From: CAG-303 sp034172985
Lineage (GTDB): Bacteria > Bacillota > Clostridia > Lachnospirales > Lachnospiraceae
Length of the DNA stretch: 16,292 bases
NCBI GenBank assembly: GCA_034172985.1
Contig: JAXFDY010000147.1
Location: 1 to 16,292, forward strand
Direction: 5' to 3'
Part shown: in pieces, positions 8,371-15,696 of the stretch
Position numbering within the stretch: the stretch's first letter is position 1
Layout: each line of letters starts with the position of its first letter
Program-made: the position numbers and the translations under genes
The notes under the pieces: generated by a model
What the model was told of the DNA's origin: nothing
What the model saw: only the letters and a program-made list of their open reading frames with translations
Databases searched by the model: none

Positions 8371-8400
8371 AGTATATAGTATTTATACATAGAATGTCAA
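8371..8400 (-). promoter_or_regulatory. Sigma-A type promoter of the NlpC/P60 gene
   Basis: On the minus strand TTGACA (8400-8395) is followed after 18 bp by TATACT (8376-8371); TATATA at 8378-8373 would give a 16-bp spacer instead. It begins ten bases after the stop of the superoxide dismutase gene and about 60 bp before the start codon, leaving a leader with no obvious structure. Confidence 0.72.
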
Positions 8401-8409
8401 GGAGAATCT

Positions 8410-8919
8410 TCATCTCCGCATATCCCGATTTTCAAATTGTGCATTTCCTATAATCTCTCCACATCCTATTTTTGTACCGGAATCTCCCGATGGCTGGGTA
8501 GAAAAATCATCCCGCATGTCATGTATCACAATTGATCTTCCGATAATCTCATCTATCGTAAATCGCTCATCATAGAAAGCCGTCCATGCATACCCGTCAT
8601 TTCCAAGAAGAGGTGGCATATCCCCTGCATGTCTGGGATGTTCTAAATTGTTTGGATTGTAATGATTTCCGGTTTTGTCAAACGGATGCGTACAATTTCC
8701 AAATTCATGTATATGCAAACCATAAAAACCATTCACATTTTCTTCCGGAAGTCCATATACCTCCACTTCAACAAGCACCCCGCCAAAGGGTGCTTCAAAA
8801 AACATCGCCACTCCTGAAAGATTTGGATATTCCGTATTTCCTCGTATCCATGCAACAGCCTCCGGTAATTGACCGACCATCACCGACGTAAATATACTGT
8901 CAGATATTTTTCCTTCCAT
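8410..8919 (-). CDS. Cu/Zn superoxide dismutase family protein (SodC-like), cytosolic
   Basis: The 169-residue protein carries the Cu/Zn SOD fold signatures and would convert superoxide to oxygen and hydrogen peroxide. Copper ligands are His69 and His71 (GLHIHEFG), bridging His86 (GNHYNP) and His133 (SIVIHD). Zinc ligands are His86, His94, His97 and Asp100 (EHPRHAGD). Cys76 and Cys153 match the conserved disulfide. The active-site arginine (Arg143 in human SOD1) is replaced by Lys150 in GTKIGCGE. There is no signal peptide, whereas most bacterial SodC proteins are exported. The zinc subloop is short. The ATG is preceded only by a weak AAAAGG site. It lies 55 bp after the hemerythrin gene and is probably in the same operon. 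All metal ligands are present, so activity is plausible but unproven. Confidence 0.9.
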   Translation of the reverse strand: MEGKISDSIFTSVMVGQLPEAVAWIRGNTEYPNLSGVAMFFEAPFGGVLVEVEVYGLPEENVNGFYGLHIHEFGNCTHPFDKTGNHYNPNNLEHPRHAGDMPPLLGNDGYAWTAFYDERFTIDEIIGRSIVIHDMRDDFSTQPSGDSGTKIGCGEIIGNAQFENRDMRR

Positions 8920-8974
8920 AAAAAAGCCTTTTCTTTTATGGTATGCACCAATTCTTCATATGTGCAAAAATGTT

Positions 8975-9757
8975 TTATCCTGTAATTTTTTTATCCATTT
9001 TTAAAATATGAGTTGACAGCCATTTCAGAAGATACCGGATTAATTCACTGAGATACTCATCCTGATTATCATCTACCTGATCAAGATTTATCTGATTCAG
9101 CTTATCCACAAATGCCGTATGAGCTACTCTTTGTGCTTCCAGACCATGGTATCCAATTTTTTTCATGTATTCTTCTTCGTCACTAAAATGTTTCACCGTA
9201 TAATCTTTCAGCTCTCCGATAATATGTACAATAGCATCATATTTGTCCGGAAGAAACTGCTCATTAATTAAATCTCTGGTTTCTTTAATAATCTCAAATA
9301 ATCTTTTATGTTCTTCATCGATAATATCTATGCCGATTTTATATTGATCTGTAAAAGCACACGGATCTTCCTGACCTATCATAATATCACTTCCAAGAAT
9401 GTGACGAAAAAGCCATCTTGACAGATAATTCAATAATTCTTCTACTTTTTCTCTTGCATTCTCCTCATTTAACACAGACTCATCATGTCTGTCCATATAT
9501 TCTCTAAACTGAGCATGCTCTCGTTTCTGCCTTTCAAGCTCCCTATCGCCTATCTTTTCCATATATTCCTCTTCATGGGCGAAATGGGTAGCCGCATAAT
9601 CTTTCAGCTGAATGATCAGATTTTTGGCTACGGTAAGCACTATACTTCCTTCACTATTAACAAGTTCAAATCCTTCATTAATCATTGCAAAAAGTCTTTG
9701 ATGCTCGTTATCTATCATTTCCACACCTATGGAACAATCTTTTGTGAATGTATACAT
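8975..9757 (-). CDS. Tandem two-domain bacteriohemerythrin
   Basis: Two hemerythrin four-helix bundles are fused head to tail in 260 residues. Domain 1 (1-130) has His19, His58 and Glu62 (HFAHEEEYM), His81, His119 and Asp124 (HILGSD). Domain 2 (135-258) has His150, His190 and Glu194 (HFSDEEEYM), His213, His250 and Asp255 (HILKMD). Hemerythrins bind oxygen at a non-haem di-iron site and in bacteria serve oxygen sensing, storage or detoxification. In both domains the first histidine of the usual HxxxH helix motif is glutamine (Gln77 and Gln209, in the positions of His77 of the methanotroph protein), leaving four of the five canonical histidines. No signal peptide or sensor domain is attached. 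A good AAAGGAG precedes the ATG. It sits 24 bp after the SDR gene and 55 bp before the SOD gene. Confidence 0.93.
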   Translation of the reverse strand: MYTFTKDCSIGVEMIDNEHQRLFAMINEGFELVNSEGSIVLTVAKNLIIQLKDYAATHFAHEEEYMEKIGDRELERQKREHAQFREYMDRHDESVLNEENAREKVEELLNYLSRWLFRHILGSDIMIGQEDPCAFTDQYKIGIDIIDEEHKRLFEIIKETRDLINEQFLPDKYDAIVHIIGELKDYTVKHFSDEEEYMKKIGYHGLEAQRVAHTAFVDKLNQINLDQVDDNQDEYLSELIRYLLKWLSTHILKMDKKITG

Positions 9758-9781
9758 TTTCAGTTCTCCTTTACATGATGT

Positions 9782-10585
9782 TTACCATGTCCGTGAATTC
9801 AGCTCTCTAAACTGAGCTACTGTAGATACATGGGAATTCAGACCACCATCTACATTAATAATCTGTCCGCTCACATAACTACTTTCATCCGAAGCAAGAT
9901 ATACGCACATATGTCCTATATCTTCCGGACATCCATAGCGGTTTACCATAATATTGCTTAAAAAGATATCTTTTAATGCCTGCGGTACATATGCCTCATT
10001 CTGAGGTGTTACAATCAATCCCGGACGCACACAGTTACAGCGGATATTCTGCTTTCCATACTGCAGGGCAGTAGATTTCGTCAGCATATCCACGCCAGCT
10101 TTCGCACAGGCATATGCGGTGGAACCAAGGTCTCCTCCACAGGAAGCCATAGAGCCAATATTAATGATAGAACCTCCATTTTCATTTTTCTGCATATATG
10201 GCAATACACACTTTGTAGCATAAAAAGTACCACGCACATCACTCTGGAAAACATTATCCCACATTTCCAGAGTTAATTCATCTACGCGGCCATCCTTCAG
10301 TCCTACATTCGCCGCATTATTAACCAGAATATCTATTTTTCCATATTTCTCAGCAGTATCGGCCATAAGCTTTTCAATGCTTTCTGTCACTGTAATATCC
10401 ATAAAATGATAAGAAGCTTCTCCTCCATCCTGCTGTATGCTCTCAACTACAGCCTGTCCTTTTTCTTCTCTTCTTCCACATATCACTACTTTAGCACCTT
10501 CGGCTGCGTAAAGTCTTGCAATTCCAATGCCTATTCCGCTGGTAGAACCGGTTACAATAGCAACCTTCTCTTTTAATCTATTCAT
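9782..10585 (-). CDS. SDR-family NAD(P)-dependent oxidoreductase
   Basis: This 267-residue classical short-chain dehydrogenase/reductase has the cofactor motif TGSTSGIG (12-19), NNAA at 89-92 and the catalytic Ser145, Tyr158 and Lys162 (YACAK). GRR at 37-39 after the second strand, with basic residues, suggests NADP(H) preference. The asparagine that usually completes the catalytic tetrad on helix 4 appears as Asp116 (SDVRGTF). The C-terminal VSGQIINVDGG is typical. Substrate is unknown: such enzymes in gut clostridia act on 3-oxoacyl carriers, sugars, alcohols or steroids, and this one does not clearly match the hydroxysteroid dehydrogenases I can recall. A GGAGGA site precedes the ATG. It is likely the first gene of a run with the hemerythrin and SOD genes. 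Confidence 0.88.
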   Translation of the reverse strand: MNRLKEKVAIVTGSTSGIGIGIARLYAAEGAKVVICGRREEKGQAVVESIQQDGGEASYHFMDITVTESIEKLMADTAEKYGKIDILVNNAANVGLKDGRVDELTLEMWDNVFQSDVRGTFYATKCVLPYMQKNENGGSIINIGSMASCGGDLGSTAYACAKAGVDMLTKSTALQYGKQNIRCNCVRPGLIVTPQNEAYVPQALKDIFLSNIMVNRYGCPEDIGHMCVYLASDESSYVSGQIINVDGGLNSHVSTVAQFRELNSRTW

Positions 10586-10616
10586 TTTCTTCCTCCTATA
10601 TCTATAATTCTACAAT

Positions 10617-10812
10617 ATGATGTTAGGGTCAAAAGCCCCTAACTATGATACCTACGGATTGTTACGTACTTTGTACTCCCACAATCCTACAAAATATTCG
10701 CATATCGTGGTGCTTATGCCCCACTTTTATGCTCATATTTTGACGGGTCTCAAGGACATTCACCCACATTTGAGCAAGCTCATGTGGGTTCAGACCTTTT
10801 GACCCTGGTATC
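10617..10812. repeat. Structured intergenic repeat, full copy, with inverted ends
   Basis: The ends are imperfect inverted repeats (TGATgttAGGGTCAAAAG near 10618-10635 and CTTTTGACCCTggtATCA near 10796-10813). Inside are several hairpins: GTTAGGG/CCCTAAC around TCAAAAGC, GGATTGT/ACAATCC enclosing GTAC/GTAC, and ACCCACAT..GAGC/GCTC..ATGTGGGT. A 28-base stretch with TTTTGACGGGTCTCAAGGAC near 10738-10765 recurs with two differences at 11977-12005, so this is a dispersed family. A 61-codon plus-strand frame crosses it but reads through the hairpins and is most likely meaningless. The element fills most of the gap between the SDR gene and the frameshifted membrane-protein gene. It could be a MITE-type element or a transcribed structured RNA. 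Confidence 0.65.
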
Positions 10813-10872
10813 ACAATATAAAGTTTGTAATATTTCATAATTAAATATATACCATTTGAGCCAAAAAATCAA

Positions 10873-11933
10873 TTAATTTTCTAAATCCCAGTTGTGATAC
10901 TCGTTTCCGTCTTTATCCTGATATGTATGATTTCCCGACTTATACAGTGCCTGCTCCCTGCCATCGTTATCACAGATGAATACAGTGCCTCCCGCTACAG
11001 TAACATGATACGCACGATTATCTTTGTCATATAACTGTGCCGGAATCGTTTCCTCCCTTTGTGTAGTGGTTATCGGTGTACTACTTGTATTCGACATACC
11101 GAAACAAACATAGGCCACAGCCAGAGCAATGCCAAGCAAAATCATTCGAAAAATAACGCCGATCATGATATACATGGAAGCACCATGAAGTATGCCCAGA
11201 GGAATCATCGCCAAAGTGACAAGGACAGGATTCTTTCTGCACCCCTGAATCACATGAATCCAGATGGCAATGATTATAATAGCACAAACAATAAGTATAA
11301 GCCAAAAAAGGAACGTCCCTCTTCGAGGAAGTGAAAAATCACTGGCTCCAACAGCCTCTCCGATAAGGTATTCCATCATAATCCGCAATTTGGGAAATAT
11401 AAGTCCTAAAAGTAGGAACATTGCCAACCCCCAAAGACCGCCCACGAAGTTACTAAAAGTTCCACGAAAGTAATCTTTGTTCAACCGGCCGGCAAAGAAA
11501 CTGCCTGCAACAATCAATATAAAGCCCGTAATCCCAAGGAAAAGAGAAATTTCAGAAGTCATGCAGAAAGTATCAAAAAAATGCTCTGTTTTCCCGATGG
11601 TGTATGAGATATTTGACATAGACATGCTCGAAGGATAAAGCCTAAGATAAAGAGTATCGTTCATATCTGCTTTTGATTTATAGAGCATATTCATATAAGT
11701 AGTTCCATCGGATGCCGTCAATGTCAGCAGCAGACGGTTATTCCATCTCCATCATAACTATCAAAGGTAAAGGTAATATCGAAATTTCCGGTAACCTCCA
11801 CACGCTGTGAAAATTCCTCCCTGTTCACATTATCTAGTGTGCCTGCCACCGCTTCATCCGATTCTGCGCAGACAGATATGTCCATCATCAAAACCGCAGC
11901 TATCAGGAACACCGTTGCAACAAAATGTTTCAT
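10873..11933 (-). pseudogene. Frameshifted multi-pass membrane protein of unknown function
   Basis: Two adjoining frames form one broken gene. The first (11933-11724) encodes 69 residues: a signal peptide (MKHFVATVFLIAAVLMMDISVCA) and the start of an extracellular domain ending in FDSYDGDG. The second continues to 10873 and encodes LLLTLTASDGTTYMNM, then four to five transmembrane segments, then a polar C-terminal domain of about 70 residues (from about TTTQREE). Adding one A on the minus strand near 11740 turns GATGGAATAACC into GATGGAAATAACC and joins them as DGDGNNRLLLTLTASDG with no other change, giving about 352 residues. A good AAAGGAG site precedes the first ATG, and the start usually assigned to the second part would be a TTG without a ribosome binding site. 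The fold is unrecognised. The gene follows the ABC exporter by about 70 bp. A sequencing error is the main alternative to real inactivation. Confidence 0.75.
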
Positions 11934-11966
11934 AAATAACTTCTCCTTTCTTTTTCTTAAAAATTA

Positions 11967-12005
11967 TGGTCAAAAGACCTATTTTGCGGGTCTCGAGGAC
12001 ATTCA
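11967..12005. repeat. Partial copy of the structured repeat at 10617-10812
   Basis: TTTTGCGGGTCTCGAGGACATTCA here matches TTTTGACGGGTCTCAAGGACATTCA in the larger copy, in the same orientation. It starts with TGGTCAAAAGACC, a small palindrome like the GGGTCAAAAG end of the larger copy. Similarity stops exactly at ATTCA (12001-12005), whose TCA is the stop codon of the ABC exporter on the minus strand. Confidence 0.6.
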
Positions 12006-13676
12006 AATTACAATTTTCTTATCTTTGATTTCTATTCTCCGATTGCAGATATCTAACGCCGCCGGTCGATGTGTCACTATAATCACTGTCTTTCCTTCCA
12101 AAGCCCTGATATTTTTCAACACCTGGGCTTCCGTATTTCCATCCAGTGCCGAAGTAGCTTCGTCTAACAAAAGAACAGGTGCCCCCATATAAATCGCTCT
12201 TGCAATGGCTAGTCTCTGCATCTGTCCTTCTGACAACCCCACTCCCCGTTCTCCCAGCATAGTATCATATTTCTCTGGAAGATTTTCAATATATTCCCTG
12301 GCACAGGCAATCCGGCATGCCTCCTCTACCGTCATACATCCTTTCATTCCATACAGTGAAACAACATCCCTGATGGATCCTGAAATCAAAAAATTTCCCT
12401 GAGGTACATAGGCAAACATATGACGAATCTTCTTCTGAAGTGGATGGTATGTTCCATTCTCATCAGTGACACCGATAGAACCCTGACGGATTGGATACAG
12501 ACATAACAGCATTTTCAGAAAAGTACTTTTCCCGGCCCCGGACTCTCCTGTAACAGCCATGATGTCTCCACTGTGAATTTCCAGGTTAGCATTTTCGAGA
12601 ATTGTTTCACCTCCACGCTCATATCCTGTGGTAACATTGCTAAGAATAATCTTCTGTATTCCTGCGATCTGATTCGACAGTTCCTGCTCTGCTCCTTCGT
12701 TTTCCCGCTCATCATCCTCCGGCAGTTCTTCCAGCTCCATGAGTCTTTCCGCCGATGCAATCATTGCATAATATCTCGGAATAAAGCCGGCGATATTAGC
12801 AATCGGCTGCTGTATCTGTCCAATTAACTGCTGTACAGCCATAAGAGTACCATAACTGATTGTTCTATTCAGAATACCTATGCCGCACCAAATGATTCCA
12901 AACAAATATCCGGCATTCATAATAAGTGAGAAACCTGTCTGACTGAAATTGCTGAAAATATTTTTCTTAAGTCGCATTTTTTTATGTTCCTGCATGAGAT
13001 AATCACCCATATCCCCGACTTTATTTTCTGCTTTAAAGGAACGGATAACCACAATACTTTCCAATATTTCCTGTTGAAAAGAGCGTACTTTTCCTTCTGC
13101 CTCCTGCATCCCCTTATGCAGACTTTTCATTTTTCTGCGAAATAATACACTGAATCCCATCACTCCTATTCCACCTACCAGAAAAACAGCCGCAAATCTC
13201 CAATCGAGTAAAAATAATATAATCATGGCACAAATCAATCTGGTCAGCATAGAAACCATACTCGGTATCATCACTACCATATTATCCGCTACAACCTTCA
13301 CATCATTTGACAGACGATTCATTAATTCTCCTGTATGGTATTTTTCCAGAGACCCATAATCTCTGGTCAGGATTTTCATCCATACATTTTTTTTGACTGT
13401 ATTTTCAATATCTGCCCCAGTTCTCTCGTTTAAATATCTGACAATATATCCGATCAAGAGCTGCGCAACAATCAAAAGAGCCGTGGCGGAAGCAGCCAGA
13501 ATAAATTCCTTCCGGCTGCCACTTACTGCATAATCCACTACATTTTTTAATGCAAGTGCCATCAGTACTCCAAAGGCGGAACTAATCATACATAAAACTG
13601 ACAATACTGCCACCTTTGTCAAATGACCTTTACTATTTCTTATAATCCACTGTCTGCCCACTTCTGCCTTTTTCAT
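12003..13676 (-). CDS. ABC-type half-exporter (fused membrane and ATPase domains)
   Basis: The 557-residue protein has an N-terminal type IV ABC exporter membrane domain of six predicted segments (about 20-310) and a C-terminal ATPase. Motifs are Walker A GESGAGKST (377-385), Q-loop Gln426 (YVPQGNF), signature LSEGQ (481-485, Glu in place of the second-position Gly of LSGGQ), Walker B VLLLDE (catalytic Glu506), D-loop SALD and H-loop His536. The linker to the ATPase is acidic (about 318-333). It would work as a homodimer, or as a heterodimer with a partner not seen here, exporting lipid, peptide or drug. No peptidase domain is present. AAAGGA lies 11 bases before the ATG. The stop codon falls within the edge of a dispersed repeat, so the natural C-terminus may have been altered. 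Substrate is unknown. Confidence 0.92.
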   Translation of the reverse strand: MKKAEVGRQWIIRNSKGHLTKVAVLSVLCMISSAFGVLMALALKNVVDYAVSGSRKEFILAASATALLIVAQLLIGYIVRYLNERTGADIENTVKKNVWMKILTRDYGSLEKYHTGELMNRLSNDVKVVADNMVVMIPSMVSMLTRLICAMIILFLLDWRFAAVFLVGGIGVMGFSVLFRRKMKSLHKGMQEAEGKVRSFQQEILESIVVIRSFKAENKVGDMGDYLMQEHKKMRLKKNIFSNFSQTGFSLIMNAGYLFGIIWCGIGILNRTISYGTLMAVQQLIGQIQQPIANIAGFIPRYYAMIASAERLMELEELPEDDERENEGAEQELSNQIAGIQKIILSNVTTGYERGGETILENANLEIHSGDIMAVTGESGAGKSTFLKMLLCLYPIRQGSIGVTDENGTYHPLQKKIRHMFAYVPQGNFLISGSIRDVVSLYGMKGCMTVEEACRIACAREYIENLPEKYDTMLGERGVGLSEGQMQRLAIARAIYMGAPVLLLDEATSALDGNTEAQVLKNIRALEGKTVIIVTHRPAALDICNRRIEIKDKKIVI

Positions 13677-13823
13677 TTTACATTGATTCCTTTCTGCATT
13701 TTTAATGGTGGATAATCTGTGGCACCATCCCTTTTTTCACAAATTATGGTTTGAAAAATTGTATTCCTATGCTACATAATTCACAGAAAAACGCAACTGA
13801 ATTCTCACTAAATATGCTTTATC

Positions 13824-14789
13824 TTAAAAATTCAGATCAATTTCTATGCCTTTAATATCTTCGTTCATCAATTTATGATCCGTAATCAACTGTTGAATAT
13901 GCTTCTGTGCTTTCGTCATGTGATTTGTTGATTGTTTCTGAATTGATGAATCAAGCTCTATTTTTTCAGCATCCGTTTCACGCTCCAGAATTTCTCTCTG
14001 CTCCTCACTTTTTTCCTTAGCTTCTTCTATCATTTCCTCTTGCTCTTCCCATTTTTCTTTGAGTTTTTCTGCCTTTTCTTTCTCTTCCTGCTGATTTTCA
14101 TCAATTTGTTCTTTTCCTTCTTCTATAAGCATTCCCACAATTTCTTTACCAGCTGCGTCCATAATAGCTTCAGCCGCATCCCCCGCTTTTAACATATCCT
14201 GAGATTTAAGCTGCTCAATAGTAGCATCTGTGATGGCTGCTGTCATTCCCACAAGTGCTTTTTCCCCTCGCTGTATTTCTATGTCCAGAGCACCTTTTGA
14301 AGCATTTAGTTCCAATTGTTTTTTCTGATATTCAGTAAGTGGTATTTTCTGCAACTCTTTCAATCGCTCAATCTCCTCTTTTGAAAAAGAATCAAAGGAT
14401 GAACCGTTCTTATTATTCTGGTATTTTTCTAATAATTCTAAGTCTTTCTGTTCCTGAGAGTCAGGATCAATACCATACTCCACCTGCAAGGTCTGTTTTT
14501 GGTTATCAATATCTTTTAACTTAGAATTCCATTCGTTTAATTTTGCCAGCATATCATTTCTTTCCTGCTGCATATTTTTAATGTTTTGAGATGATTTCTC
14601 ATCTCTGTTCCATGCATCTGAGACAAGCTTCATTGCCTGCTTTTTTGCACTATTGCGTCTTACTTCTATCCGACTATCCTGATCCGGAGTCAGATACAAA
14701 CTCCCTCCCCTGCTTCTTCCTTTTTTTTCACAATTTTTTTCTGAAACACTTATCGTAAACGGTATAGCCGCTGTACCTTTCACTTTCAT
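13824..14789 (-). CDS. Coiled-coil protein of unknown function
   Basis: This 321-residue protein has no recognised catalytic motif. The N-terminus (MKVKGTAAIPFTISVSEKN) is followed by a basic, glycine/serine-containing stretch with SLYLTPD. Two long helical regions, rich in Glu, Lys and Gln, cover about 45-110 and 215-295, with a Glu/Lys-dominated segment near 220-275 predicted as coiled coil. There is no signal peptide or membrane segment. I chose the ATG at 14789 because AGGAGG lies seven bases upstream; an upstream TTG in the same frame would translate the ribosome binding site itself as Arg-Arg. The gene stands alone, 147 bp ahead of the ABC exporter in the same direction, and its upstream region holds the nested palindrome. 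I recall similar proteins only as hypothetical ones from Lachnospiraceae; no function is proposed. Confidence 0.78.
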   Translation of the reverse strand: MKVKGTAAIPFTISVSEKNCEKKGRSRGGSLYLTPDQDSRIEVRRNSAKKQAMKLVSDAWNRDEKSSQNIKNMQQERNDMLAKLNEWNSKLKDIDNQKQTLQVEYGIDPDSQEQKDLELLEKYQNNKNGSSFDSFSKEEIERLKELQKIPLTEYQKKQLELNASKGALDIEIQRGEKALVGMTAAITDATIEQLKSQDMLKAGDAAEAIMDAAGKEIVGMLIEEGKEQIDENQQEEKEKAEKLKEKWEEQEEMIEEAKEKSEEQREILERETDAEKIELDSSIQKQSTNHMTKAQKHIQQLITDHKLMNEDIKGIEIDLNF

Positions 14790-14887
14790 GCTTATCCTCC
14801 TCAATTTAAAGACAATAGAAATTTACAGTTCTGTATAATATATCGGTTAAAAAAACAAATTTTGTATATACTATCATATAAAACATC

Positions 14888-15079
14888 TACAATACTGTTG
14901 GCGTTTGCGAAACTCTTCGGAGAGTGGACAATATGTCTATGTATTGCGACTTTGGGCGGACAAATCAGCCGAAGTGTACGTTGACATCGAACAATTCGGC
15001 TGATTTGTCCGAACAACGGAGTGAGAATAGACATATTGTCCACTCTCCGAAGAGTTTCGCAAACGCCTATACAATACTG
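14888..15079. repeat. Nested palindromic element with 41-bp perfect terminal inverted repeats and flanking direct repeats
   Basis: Positions 14900-14940 and 15027-15067 are perfect 41-base inverted repeats beginning GGCGTTTGCGAAACTCTTCG. A second perfect 17-base inverted repeat lies inside (14957-14973 and 14995-15011, CGGACAAATCAGCCGAA) around a 21-base loop. TACAATACTG occurs directly outside each end (14888-14897 and 15070-15079), as expected for a target-site duplication. Each long arm also contains its own small dyad, ACTCT-TCGG-AGAGT at 14912-14925 and its partner at 15042-15055, so cruciform or alternative folds are possible. No transposase is encoded; minus-strand frames crossing it merely read the palindrome. 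It fills the gap between two divergent genes and ends 20 bp before the start codon of the DUF6512-like gene. A non-autonomous insertion element is the best explanation. Confidence 0.85.
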
Positions 15080-15099
15080 ATTCGAAAGGAGTATCTGTC

Positions 15100-15603
15100 A
15101 TGAAATCGAAACTTTCTTCATTCCTTTTATTTATCATCATATCCGCTCTCGGTGTGTTATTACACTTTACCTTCGAATGGTCCGGTAACAATCCTGTTGT
15201 AGGTTATTTCTCTGCAGTCAGCGAATCAACCTGGGAACACCTGAAGCTCTTGTTTTTCCCAATGGTGTTTATCACTATCTGCCAATGCATAATTCATAAA
15301 GATTCCCATACATTACTGACTGTCAGATCCATCAGTATTCCCTGCGGTATGTTGTTTATCGTTGTTGTCTTTTATACAGTCTGGGGAGTTATGGGCAAAC
15401 TAATGAAGTGGCTTAATATTGGCATTTATTTTCTCAGTGTAGCTTTTGTCCTGTTCTTAGATCAAAAACTAACACAGAGAAATGTTTTTCTTAATCCCAT
15501 CATCTCTGTCTTAATCCTTGGTTTTATTACACTACTTTTTTTCTTCTTCACATATCACGCTCCAAATCTGGGTATCTTTCATGATTTGGAATACTTGCGT
15601 TAA
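15100..15603 (+). CDS. DUF6512-like integral membrane protein
   Basis: This 167-residue protein consists almost entirely of four to five hydrophobic segments (about 5-25, 50-65, 80-100, 105-122 and 132-153), with the conserved-looking motif SAVSESTWEHLKLLFFPM at 38-55. That motif and the size fit the DUF6512 family of small clostridial membrane proteins, whose function is unknown. Assignment is from memory of the family pattern. AAAGGAG lies eight bases before the ATG. It is the only convincing plus-strand gene in the window and is divergent from the coiled-coil gene. The palindromic element ends close upstream, so its promoter is either inside the element or was displaced by it. Confidence 0.75.
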   Translation: MKSKLSSFLLFIIISALGVLLHFTFEWSGNNPVVGYFSAVSESTWEHLKLLFFPMVFITICQCIIHKDSHTLLTVRSISIPCGMLFIVVVFYTVWGVMGKLMKWLNIGIYFLSVAFVLFLDQKLTQRNVFLNPIISVLILGFITLLFFFFTYHAPNLGIFHDLEYLR

Positions 15604-15696
15604 CAATCAATTTACCCCGGAATATCCTGATGATATACAATAGATAATATCCGCCAGAAACGATTCTGGGGATGACCATAGAAAAATCCCTGTTCC

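Noticed and set aside
8920..8974. Terminator between the hemerythrin and SOD genes
   Set aside because: There is a T-run, but only a very weak AAAAG/CTTTT pairing, and it overlaps the SOD ribosome binding region.
10617..10802. 61-codon plus-strand frame
   Set aside because: It reads through several hairpins of a dispersed repeat and has no ribosome binding site.
11715..11760. Programmed ribosomal frameshift in the membrane-protein gene
   Set aside because: No slippery heptamer or downstream structure is seen; the early frame stops eight codons later and one missing A explains the break.
14801..15191. Two overlapping minus-strand frames across the palindrome
   Set aside because: They are translations of inverted-repeat arms and of the complement of the DUF6512-like gene start; no ribosome binding sites.
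15654..15669. CCAGAA/TTCTGG hairpin between convergent genes as a terminator
   Set aside because: The stem is only six base pairs and no T-run follows on either strand.
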